Of a stretch of 6,002 nt of DNA, positions 1-5,848 are shown in pieces. Numbering within the stretch: the first letter of the stretch is position 1; each line of letters begins with the position of its first letter. The DNA comes from Campylobacterales bacterium (lineage in GTDB: Bacteria > Campylobacterota > Campylobacteria > Campylobacterales > JALSKU01), in NCBI GenBank assembly GCA_027023175.1, contig JALVWW010000329.1:1-6002 (forward strand), read 5' to 3'. Below the pieces are notes generated by a model. The model did not search any database and was not told where the DNA came from. It worked only from the letters and a program-made list of their open reading frames with translations. The position numbers and the translations under genes are program-made.

Positions 1-857
1 ATAAATACAGATACTACAGTACCTACAAACCCAAACAATTCACCCCTAAAACCAAAATATAACACAACCGCAACAATAAAGCTTATAATCCAAAATCTAC
101 CATCTATACATTTATAGTTTTCTCTTGGGAAACTTTTGCCGTTTTCAAAATATATTTGGGCGTAGTAAGCTTTTGCTTTATCATTCTCATCTAATATTCG
201 CTTTTTAATAAGATTTCCATTTTTTAACTCTATCTTAATATCTGTATATATTTTACTATAAATTTTTTCATCATCTGTAAAAAAATGCTCTATCTCATCA
301 TATAAAATCTCTTGATTATCTACAATCAGCCCTTTATCGAAGAGATCTATATCTTTTGGGATACTTTTGGTTTCTATTTTATCAATCTTAGTCTCTTTTG
401 TGATAGTATTTATTTTATTTTTTAATAGATCGATATTGGTTTTTTTATAAGGTTTTATAAGCTCTAAAAGCTCTTTTAGCTCATCTTTATTAGCTATAAC
501 CTCTTCAAACACAGTTTTGACATCTTTTTTTGTCTCAATCATAAGTGAAACTTTGTAAAAATCATCTATTTTTTGTGTATTTATCGTAATATGAGAATTG
601 TTTAGATCAAACTTTTTGTTATTACAGGTGAGTGTATCATTTTTTATGTCTATATCGATATTTTCTTCTTGTTTTGTGGTGTTTGCACTATTTATCTTTG
701 CAACACCAAATATAAACAAAACAAAAGCTATAAGCCTAAAAATAACTGCAAGATCCTCTTTTGAAGAACTTATGGCTATAAACAAGCCTATGCAGATGAG
801 CAGATAAATAGCTCCGATTTGTTTATCTAATTTTTGTATTTTTTGCTGGACTGTCAT
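1..857 (-). CDS. Four-helix membrane protein, third gene of operon, paralog of the first (3' end cut by window)
   Basis: The frame is open from an ATG at 857-855 to the window edge, giving 285 codons plus two bases; the stop lies outside. Two hydrophobic helices (about residues 14-31 and 36-54) follow a short charged N-terminus. Then comes a soluble, lysine-rich domain (about 55-252), and another hydrophobic stretch begins at about 255. The layout and many residues match the 313-aa protein encoded at 2424-3365: ELLELIKPYKK here (about 129-139) against EFLKLIKPYRK there, and GLIVDNQEILYDEI (about 176-189) against GFSFENREILYKEI. This copy carries about 22 extra residues after KPYKK (about 148-169). 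The ATG overlaps the upstream gene's TGA as ATGA, and AAGAG lies about 8 bases upstream, which supports this start. By comparison with its paralog only the last helix and a short tail should be missing. Function unknown; the soluble domain is probably cytoplasmic by the positive-inside rule. Confidence 0.85.
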   Translation of the reverse strand, partial: MTVQQKIQKLDKQIGAIYLLICIGLFIAISSSKEDLAVIFRLIAFVLFIFGVAKINSANTTKQEENIDIDIKNDTLTCNNKKFDLNNSHITINTQKIDDFYKVSLMIETKKDVKTVFEEVIANKDELKELLELIKPYKKTNIDLLKNKINTITKETKIDKIETKSIPKDIDLFDKGLIVDNQEILYDEIEHFFTDDEKIYSKIYTDIKIELKNGNLIKKRILDENDKAKAYYAQIYFENGKSFPRENYKCIDGRFWIISFIVAVVLYFGFRGELFGFVGTVVSVF

Positions 858-2431
858 CTAGTTATCTCTTTTACAATCTTTTTCTTTTTTAAATCGAAGT
901 AAAAAATTTTTGCAGATGTCAAAATAGCGATAAAATTCTCTTTATACTCTTTTATATCGTAGATTTTATCTTGGTTTGATATTTCAACTAAAATTGTATA
1001 AAGAGTATCTTTATCTACGATATACAAGCTATTGTATTGCCAAAATAGAAAAAAGCTTTTTGAAGTTGTGGCTTTAGGTGAATCGATATCTTGATGCAAA
1101 AGGAAAGTTTTGGTGTATTTTGTTGTTTTTAGTGTAAGCTTGTTTTTATAAAACTCTACTGTATCGTTGTTGGTTGTTATCTTTTTTATTTTCAACTCTT
1201 TTTGGTTGATGGTTTTGAGTGAAAGATTTTCTATAGCTTTGCTGAGATTTCCATCCGCAGTATCTTTTAAAAGATAGAGATCGTTTTCGTATCTGTATAT
1301 CTTACTAAAAGTGTATGTAAGTTCTTTTGTGTATGTCGATGTTAAAAGGTTAAAATTTTTATCATATTTATATAATTTCATATTAATATAGATAAAAAAG
1401 TTTTTATCGTAGTAGCTATTTTTTAAACTTCTATTGCAACTATACATTTTTGTTAGATTTAGATCCAAATCGTACTCTAAGAGATAATTATTATATCCAA
1501 ATGATAGATTATTAGGTATTTTTTTTGTATAGGTGGCATAAAGTTTGTTGTTTAGTACAAAAGGGTTGTAGAGGTTTTTGGCATAATAAAAAGCTGATGA
1601 TAGTTGTAAATTTTTTAAATCCAACAAATAAAGTCCTCTATTGACAAAATACAATTTATCATCATATATAAAAAAATTTCTATGCAAGATTATATCTTTA
1701 ACTTTAAGATTTAGCACTCTTAATAGTTTTTTATTCTTAAAAATTAAAGCTCTATTATCATCATCTTTAATGATTATATATGGACGGTTTATATAGGCAT
1801 CTTTTATGGTATTAAAGATATTTTTTGTCATGTAGTCATTAGTTAATTTTATCTTTTGATCTATTTTGAGATATGGGTATTTATCATTGGCAGAGATAGT
1901 ATTTTTAAAGTTTATATCAAATCTTTTTTCTAGTTTTTTATAAAGCTTAAAAGCTTTCTTGCAATCTCCATTATTAGGCGTTAATTTTTTGCTAAAAATA
2001 CCATTTTTTATATAGAGTGTAGTTTGAGTTTGACTAAAGTTATAATCTTTGCAAATATTATAAGTTATTAGTTTTAAAGCTATATTAAAATATTTTTTCT
2101 TGTCAAAATATGGACTATAGGTGTTTGTGTGTATTAGGATTTTATGTTTATTTGTTTTTTTTGAAGTTATTTTTTGAATGATTGCACTAGTGATATTTAG
2201 CTTTTCTCTTTTAGTTTGCAATATCTCTTTTGCTTTACTTAAAGTCAATTTTTCAAAGGTTGGAGTTAAAAATGATTTATGATTCAGCTCGTCTTTATGC
2301 AAAAAATATTTTATCTCTTTTGTAATCATATCAAGTGCAGATTCATACATTTTATCTTTTGATATCAAAGCCATTATAAATGTTAACAAAACAATAGAAG
2401 GAAATATTTTTATAAAAAAATTTTTAGCCAT
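854..2431 (-). CDS. Exported or membrane-anchored protein with propeller-like repeats, second gene of operon
   Basis: This 525-aa protein is of no family I recognise. A short basic N-terminus (MAKNFFIK) is followed by one hydrophobic helix (about 7-24) with no obvious lipobox, so it is probably a signal anchor placing the rest in the periplasm. Residues 28-215 form a lysine-rich N-terminal region with two of the protein's three cysteines (127 and 157), which could form a disulfide. From about residue 216 to the end the chain repeats a pattern of an aromatic/hydrophobic strand, a polar turn, an LY-containing strand and a D/Y-x-x-x-L strand, for example RNFFIYDDKLYFVNRGLYLL (251-270), KNFFIYINMKLYKYDKNFNL (343-362), and FFLFWQYNSLYIVDKDTLY (460-478). 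That is how degenerate beta-propeller blades look, but the fold is inferred. The start overlaps the stop of the upstream gene by 8 bases and the TGA overlaps the next gene's ATG, so it is the middle of a coupled operon. It may present a sensor or binding domain outside the membrane for its two membrane neighbours. Confidence 0.85.
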   Translation of the reverse strand: MAKNFFIKIFPSIVLLTFIMALISKDKMYESALDMITKEIKYFLHKDELNHKSFLTPTFEKLTLSKAKEILQTKREKLNITSAIIQKITSKKTNKHKILIHTNTYSPYFDKKKYFNIALKLITYNICKDYNFSQTQTTLYIKNGIFSKKLTPNNGDCKKAFKLYKKLEKRFDINFKNTISANDKYPYLKIDQKIKLTNDYMTKNIFNTIKDAYINRPYIIIKDDDNRALIFKNKKLLRVLNLKVKDIILHRNFFIYDDKLYFVNRGLYLLDLKNLQLSSAFYYAKNLYNPFVLNNKLYATYTKKIPNNLSFGYNNYLLEYDLDLNLTKMYSCNRSLKNSYYDKNFFIYINMKLYKYDKNFNLLTSTYTKELTYTFSKIYRYENDLYLLKDTADGNLSKAIENLSLKTINQKELKIKKITTNNDTVEFYKNKLTLKTTKYTKTFLLHQDIDSPKATTSKSFFLFWQYNSLYIVDKDTLYTILVEISNQDKIYDIKEYKENFIAILTSAKIFYFDLKKKKIVKEITR

Positions 2432-3365
2432 TTAAACTTTTATACTCTTTTTTTATCTTTTCATCTGTTTCAATTTTAAGAAGTTCTTTGCAAATTTTTT
2501 TCTCACTGATGTTGTTGAAAAATGCATAAAAAATAACTAAAACAAATACCAAAATCGCAAACGGCAACATACTGTCATCAAAAATGTAAAGTAGAAATAT
2601 TGTTAAAGGCGCAATAATAGCAAGTAAAGTGCCGAGAATACCATCCTTTGGACACACAATTGGCGGTATCTCCTTGCTATTTGCTTCAAATAATTTTTTT
2701 GCATAAATAGCTCTTGCATATTCAGTGTAGCCATTTGTTAGTCTTTTTTCTATTTTTGTATTATTTTTTAAAGCTATCTCAATGTCTAAATATAAAGCAC
2801 CACTAACATCTATTAACTTAGTTTTGAAACTTTGTATCTCTTTGTATAGTATCTCTCTATTTTCAAAACTAAATCCATCTTCAAAAAGTTTTATTTTGTA
2901 AGGATCGTCCTCAAGCAAACAAGTATCATTTTTTCTATAAGGTTTTATTAATTTTAAAAACTCTTCCATTTCATATAAGCTAAAAACTAAATCTTTAAAA
3001 ATAGTTTGCGATTTTTTATCTTCTTCTAAGTTTAAAGTAACATTAAAAAGCTCTTTGTTTGGTGATTGGTTAAATTGCAAAGTTAGATATTTATTTTTTA
3101 GGCTATACTCTTTATCGTCAAAAAAAAGAGTATTATCTTTGATAACAAATTTAACATCATTTTCTTGATAAAATTTATTATATCGCACTAAATAAATTAT
3201 GCCATATATAACAACAATAACAGAAAAAAGTTTTGAAAAAACGGTTATGAAATCTCCAACAGGTCCTCTTGCTTTTACTAGATAAAAAAGTAGTAAAATA
3301 CCGCTAAATAAAAAAATAAATCCAGTATAAAGATAACTTTTTTTCTCTTTTTTTTCTATTGTCAC
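2424..3365 (-). CDS. Four-helix membrane protein, first gene of operon
   Basis: This 313-aa protein is of no recognised family. Two N-terminal membrane helices (about 11-30 and 40-60) are followed by a soluble domain (about 61-242) and two C-terminal helices (about 243-262 and 266-285), ending in a charged tail (286-313). Positive charges before helix 1, after helix 2 and after helix 4 suggest that both ends and the central domain face the cytoplasm. The central domain contains EFLKLIKPYRK (135-145) and LFEDGFSFENREILYKEIQSF (160-180, the core of similarity), both shared with the third gene of the operon. The start codon is GTG at 3365-3363; AGGA at 3377-3374, 8 bases upstream, supports it. 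It is the promoter-proximal gene, and its TAA overlaps the start of the 525-aa gene by 8 bases. Small two-hairpin membrane proteins with a beta-rich cytoplasmic domain can resemble bacterial PH-domain (YdbT/YvbH-type) proteins, but I see no motif that settles this. Confidence 0.85.
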   Translation of the reverse strand: MTIEKKEKKSYLYTGFIFLFSGILLLFYLVKARGPVGDFITVFSKLFSVIVVIYGIIYLVRYNKFYQENDVKFVIKDNTLFFDDKEYSLKNKYLTLQFNQSPNKELFNVTLNLEEDKKSQTIFKDLVFSLYEMEEFLKLIKPYRKNDTCLLEDDPYKIKLFEDGFSFENREILYKEIQSFKTKLIDVSGALYLDIEIALKNNTKIEKRLTNGYTEYARAIYAKKLFEANSKEIPPIVCPKDGILGTLLAIIAPLTIFLLYIFDDSMLPFAILVFVLVIFYAFFNNISEKKICKELLKIETDEKIKKEYKSLNG

Positions 3366-3373
3366 TATTTTAT

Positions 3374-3377
3374 TCCT
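3374..3377 (-). promoter_or_regulatory. Ribosome binding site deciding a GTG start
   Basis: AGGA on the minus strand lies 8 bases before the GTG at 3365-3363. It is the only good Shine-Dalgarno sequence near the 5' end of the 313-aa gene and supports GTG initiation. Confidence 0.6.
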
Positions 3378-3453
3378 ATTTCTTTATTTTAATTTTGCCC
3401 ACCTTTTGTAAAAATTGCTATCTTTTAAGCTTTTTTCAATATTTTTTATATTT

Positions 3454-3459
3454 ATCATA
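3454..3459 (-). promoter_or_regulatory. Candidate -10 element for the three-gene operon
   Basis: TATGAT on the minus strand, about 90 bases before the GTG start of the operon's first gene, resembles the TATAAT consensus and sits in a T/A-rich tract. No convincing -35 is visible. In sequence this AT-rich such a match is weak evidence. Confidence 0.2.
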
Positions 3460-3466
3460 CAGATTT

Positions 3467-3489
3467 ATATCTAAAACTAGATATTTTTT
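3467..3489 (+). terminator. Weak hairpin followed by T-run
   Basis: ATATCTA (3467-3473) and TAGATAT (3478-3484) are perfect inverted repeats around an AAAC loop, followed by five more T on the plus strand. The form is that of an intrinsic terminator, but the stem is only 7 bp and nearly all A/T, and there is no plus-strand gene upstream for it to end. It could equally be a protein site, an end of the decayed insertion, or chance. Confidence 0.2.
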
Positions 3490-3698
3490 AAAATATTTAT
3501 CTTCTTTGTGAGTTTTCCGGTAAGCTCTACTTTTTGTTCAATATGTACCTCTTTTTCTATTTTTAATATATTTTTCAAACTGTTTATGTGGATACTTGAT
3601 ATACTTCCTGTTAGAGATATTTCTGGTTTTCTCATTCTCTTGCTGAGATCTATTTATATCTTATGTTACTTTACATTTTTTTACCCTAAAAGTCAAGG

Positions 3699-4127
3699 CT
3701 ATGTATTAGTCCACAACATATGGCACTCAGGACATTTCTCTAAAAGGTATTCTATCTGCTCCTGTATGGTTCTATTAAATCTTTCATTGTATGCATTCAT
3801 CTTTGGACTTCTTGGGTATATCCAGTAATATGTAAGATTTTTGCTGTTTGGATCAACTATTGTCATTATATATCTTTTAATACCATCTGATACTCTTTGG
3901 ATAGTATCAACCGCCCATAAGTTCATAGGTTTTGATTTTAGATGTAATGAAGTTATATCTCTTTTAAAATATTGATTCTCATCTATAAAGAGTTCTTCTG
4001 CTTACTCCTTAAACTTGTTTAGTTTGTTTATTGTTGAAGTGCCATATATTTTTGAATTTGTGCAGACAATAGATATTCAGACATTCAAGTGTTGGGATAT
4101 AGCAATATTTTGCAAGATATAAATTTT
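3699..4127 (-). pseudogene. Remnant of integrase-core (DDE) transposase, IS481/IS3-like
   Basis: One minus-strand frame reads as a decayed insertion-sequence transposase. Its beginning (about 4120-4030) resembles a helix-turn-helix: ISQHLNV, then a TGA stop (4079-4077), then KIYGTSTINKLNKFKE. A second stop, TAA (4004-4002), follows, and then the catalytic core: WAVDTIQRVSDGIKRYIMTI with the first catalytic Asp at codon 3908-3906, and PRSPKMNAYNERFNRTIQEQ with the catalytic Glu at codon 3785-3783. In the rve family the two blocks are separated by a segment carrying the second Asp (usually in a DNG motif). Here DPNSK is joined almost directly to LTYYWIYP, leaving only 41 residues between Asp and Glu, so that segment has been deleted in frame near 3839. 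The C-terminal region after IEYLLE is also lost; the last dozen codons (KCPECHMLWTNT) are not recognisable. The protein cannot be active. Exact IS family and element ends were not determined. Confidence 0.75.
4118..4123 (+). promoter_or_regulatory. Candidate -10 for the LysE-family gene
   Basis: TATAAA lies about 25 bases before the ATG at 4149, at the edge of the transposase remnant. No clear -35 and no good Shine-Dalgarno sequence are seen between it and the start, so the leader would be very short. The evidence is weak in this AT-rich setting. Confidence 0.25.
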
Positions 4128-4148
4128 TTATTTTTGTAATATTTCGGT

Positions 4149-4769
4149 ATGGATTTACATAACTATATCAATTATCTCATAATTGCATTTTTTACTATAA
4201 CTTCGCCGGGTGCTGCTATACTATTGGCTATCAATACGGCTATGAGTATGGGTATAAAAGAACTATTTTTTTCAACTTTAGGAAATATTTTAGGACTTTT
4301 TATACTCTCAAGTGTAGCAATGCTTGGAGTTGGAGTTTTGCTTAAAACTTCGCCTGTTTTTTATACGATACTAAAAGTTATAGGGGCATTGTATCTTATC
4401 TATCTAGGTTTTAAACAAATGAGTAATACTCATTTAAAACTTCATCTTTCAAGAGATGTAAAACATGCAAAAAGAACTATTTTTAGGGTATTTAGAAGAG
4501 GATTTTTAGTGGCCATAACCAATCCAAAACCTATACTCTTTTTTACAGCTGTATTTCCGCTCTTTATGGATGAAAAAAGAAGTATGGCTTTACAATTTTT
4601 TATCATGACAACTACTTTTATGCTTATATCATTTTGTTCATTAATGTTTTACGGATATATTTCAAAAAAAGCCAAAGCATGGTTTTTTAACGAAGAAAAA
4701 CTGAAGATATTTTTTAGAGTTTCAGGTTTGCTTTTTATCATTATGGGTATAGGTTTACTGTTTGTCTGA
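4149..4769 (+). CDS. LysE/RhtB-family amino acid exporter
   Basis: This 206-aa protein has the usual family length (about 200-210) and about six hydrophobic segments. Family hallmarks are TSPGAAILLAINTAMSMG (18-35, the conserved PGP region here as PGA), IGALYLIYLGFKQM (78-91), and the RRGFLVAITNPKPILFFTAVFPLF block (116-139) with the conserved NPK. A hydrophilic basic loop (about 92-117) sits between helices 3 and 4. LysE/RhtB proteins are inner-membrane exporters of amino acids or related small metabolites; the substrate cannot be read from the sequence. The ATG at 4149 gives the standard N-terminus, immediately before helix 1, although no strong ribosome site precedes it. Directly upstream is the decayed transposase, so the native promoter may have been altered. 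The TGA overlaps the 3' end of the convergent carbonic anhydrase gene by 15 bases. Confidence 0.9.
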   Translation: MDLHNYINYLIIAFFTITSPGAAILLAINTAMSMGIKELFFSTLGNILGLFILSSVAMLGVGVLLKTSPVFYTILKVIGALYLIYLGFKQMSNTHLKLHLSRDVKHAKRTIFRVFRRGFLVAITNPKPILFFTAVFPLFMDEKRSMALQFFIMTTTFMLISFCSLMFYGYISKKAKAWFFNEEKLKIFFRVSGLLFIIMGIGLLFV

Positions 4770-5408
4770 TTCTAAATATTCAAGTGGTGTAAATTTGTAT
4801 TCAATCGGGTCGAAGTAGTCCAGGTTGCCACTTTGTATATGATAAAACCAACCCATTACATGAAGTTCTCCGGAGTGGACTTTGTGTTTTACCGCGGGAT
4901 AAGTCAAGAGATGATTTAACTGCTCTATGACATTAAATTTTTCAGTCGAACGCAAAAGTTTTTTATGGCTTGCATGTCCTATGAGTGCTTCGGCCTGTTC
5001 TTTTGCAGGTAAACCGTAAGCCATCCATTTTTTAAGATTGCTTTCATCTTCATTTTCAGGTATATCTTGAAAGAGGGCTTCACATGCCCCACAGTGGGTA
5101 TGACCACAAACTATGATATTTGATACCTGTAGATGCATCAAAGCATACTCAATAACTGCAGCAGTTGCACAACTTTCTCTATCTGGGTCATAAGGAGGTA
5201 TAAAATTTCCTATATTTCTTGTTACAAATATCTCTCCCGGATCAGTATGAGTTATAAGATTTGGCACAACCCTTGAGTCACTGCATCCGATAAAAAGTGA
5301 CTTTGGTGCCTGACCTTTTTGGGCTAACTCTTTAAAGAGATCTACATATTTTCTACCATAACTCTCTTTGAATTTTTTGTGACTTTTTGCCAAGCTTTTA
5401 ACGCCCAT
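4755..5408 (-). CDS. can: Beta-class carbonic anhydrase
   Basis: This 217-aa protein is full length for bacterial beta-carbonic anhydrases, which interconvert CO2 and bicarbonate with a zinc ion in the cytoplasm. The zinc ligands and catalytic pair are present: CSDSR (42-46) gives Cys42 and the Asp44-Arg46 dyad, and GHTHCGAC (102-109) gives His103 and Cys106. TRNIGNFIPP (63-72) and the C-terminal ELHVMGWFYHIQSGNL (181-196) are also typical family blocks. The ATG at 5408-5406 is preceded at 6 bases by AGGA in AAAAGGATATAGC, a strong ribosome site. In CO2-fixing or capnophilic Campylobacterota such an enzyme supplies bicarbonate for carboxylations; that role is inferred. The gene stands alone, convergent with the LysE-family gene and divergent from the hemolysin III remnant. 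The symbol follows general use for the family (can/cynT); orthology to a particular one is not shown. Confidence 0.95.
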   Translation of the reverse strand: MGVKSLAKSHKKFKESYGRKYVDLFKELAQKGQAPKSLFIGCSDSRVVPNLITHTDPGEIFVTRNIGNFIPPYDPDRESCATAAVIEYALMHLQVSNIIVCGHTHCGACEALFQDIPENEDESNLKKWMAYGLPAKEQAEALIGHASHKKLLRSTEKFNVIEQLNHLLTYPAVKHKVHSGELHVMGWFYHIQSGNLDYFDPIEYKFTPLEYLESDKQ

Positions 5409-5414
5409 GCTATA

Positions 5415-5418
5415 TCCT
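5415..5418 (-). promoter_or_regulatory. Ribosome binding site of carbonic anhydrase gene
   Basis: AGGA on the minus strand, inside AAAAGGAT, lies 6 bases before the ATG and fixes the start of the carbonic anhydrase gene. Confidence 0.6.
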
Positions 5419-5435
5419 TTTGTTATATTGTCTAA

Positions 5436-5444
5436 ATTTTACCA
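5436..5444 (-). promoter_or_regulatory. Candidate extended -10 promoter of carbonic anhydrase gene
   Basis: TGGTAAAAT on the minus strand matches an extended -10 (TGnTAtAAT with one change) about 28 bases before the ATG. No clear -35 is visible. A second possibility, TATAAT at 5484-5479, lies farther upstream and abuts the 18-bp palindrome. Confidence 0.35.
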
Positions 5445-5482
5445 TATAAATTTATAATTTTAGTTAAATAATATTACTATTA

Positions 5483-5500
5483 TATTGGTATATACCAATA
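5483..5500. promoter_or_regulatory. Perfect 18-bp palindrome, probable operator
   Basis: TATTGGTATATACCAATA reads the same on both strands without a mismatch and carries the only G/C pairs in its surroundings. It lies 74 bases upstream of the carbonic anhydrase start and about 20 bases before the hemolysin III remnant. If TATAAT at 5484-5479 is a minus-strand -10, the palindrome occupies the -10/-35 spacer, a classic repressor position. Its size and uninterrupted symmetry suit a dimeric helix-turn-helix regulator (MarR/TetR-like), but no regulator gene is in the window and the binder is unknown. Confidence 0.45.
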
Positions 5501-5521
5501 AATTTATAAAGGACTGATAAG

Positions 5522-5780
5522 AGTCAACTAAATTTCCTAATCTCATGGGTTTGATCTTTTGCTCAGTATTTTCAGCTTATCATTATTGCGATTGAGTTTT
5601 TTGTGGAGCATGCGGGATAGCTTCCTGTGATATTTTTATTTATAGGTAGCGTAGTTTATACTGTAGGAATTTTTTTATGCAAAAAGTTCCATAAAACCAA
5701 ATCATTCATTATGACATTTGTTCATTCTTAGAGGGAGTATATTTCTCTATTTTGCAGTTTTTTTACTGGTAAAAAAATAA
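5522..5780 (+). pseudogene. Degraded C-terminal part of a hemolysin III-type (YqfA/HlyIII) membrane protein gene
   Basis: The frame starting at 5522 reads QLNFLISWV, a stop (TGA 5552-5554), SFAQYFQLIIIAIEFFVEHAG, a stop (TAG 5618-5620), then LPVIFLFIGSVVYTVGIFLC followed by KKFHKTKSFIMTFVHS and a third stop (TAG 5729-5731). A shift to the +1 frame at about 5720-5730 restores FILRGSIFLYFAVFLLVKK, ending at TAA 5778-5780. The G-x-V-Y-T-x-G block, a central FH, and a final GS-I-F-x-Y-F-A-V helix match the end of hemolysin III/YqfA proteins (GG-x-x-Y-T-x-G ... H-x-F-V-x-x-G-S ... H-F-x-A). Those proteins are about 200 aa with seven helices; only about 86 codons remain, with three stops, one frameshift and probably an internal deletion. 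Assignment rests on recalled motifs and is moderate. AAAGGA at 5508-5513 may be an old ribosome site, but no start codon follows in frame. Confidence 0.45.
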
Positions 5781-5812
5781 ATAAGATACTTTTACTCTTA
5801 TTTAAGGAAGAA

Positions 5813-5822
5813 TAGTATATAT
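5813..5822 (+). promoter_or_regulatory. Candidate -10 region for the Nfu-type gene
   Basis: A TAGTATATAT tract about 27-36 bases upstream of the ATG could serve as -10. No -35 is evident, and the call is weak given the AT-rich background. Confidence 0.2.
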
Positions 5823-5848
5823 TCAGAAAAAATAAATTAGGTAAAAAA

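Larger units (their letters stand above)
3366..3698. other. AT-rich region without an intact gene
   Basis: This stretch separates the operon start from the transposase remnant. Its left part must carry the operon promoter. On the minus strand a 52-codon frame (3635 down to a TAG at 3479-3477, beginning MRKPEISLTG and ending KKINILKNI) is open, but it has no well-spaced ribosome site and resembles nothing I know. It may be chance or a scrap of a lost gene or of the insertion sequence. A plus-strand frame across 3508-3828 is antisense to the transposase remnant and is not credible. No RNA gene was seen. Confidence 0.5.

Noticed and set aside
598..807. 69-codon plus-strand reading frame
   Set aside because: It lies wholly opposite the N-terminal part of the third operon gene, whose homology to its paralog shows that the minus strand is the coding one.
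3477..3635. 52-codon minus-strand frame (MRKPEISLTG...)
   Set aside because: It has no well-spaced ribosome site, no homology I recognise, and lies within a decayed region; kept only as a note in the region entry.
3699..3740. CPEC in the last codons of the transposase frame, suggesting a zinc ribbon
   Set aside because: It is a single C-x-x-C at a disrupted end with no second pair; probably sequence joined by a deletion rather than a domain.
3508..3828. 106-codon plus-strand reading frame, hydrophobic
   Set aside because: It is antisense to the catalytic Glu block of the transposase remnant; its hydrophobicity is what AT-rich antisense sequence gives, and it has no ribosome site or recognisable domain.
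5781..5830. Imperfect inverted repeat (ACTCTTATT ... AAGAATAGT) as terminator
   Set aside because: The arms match in only 7 of 9 positions and no T-run follows; chance is likely in this composition.
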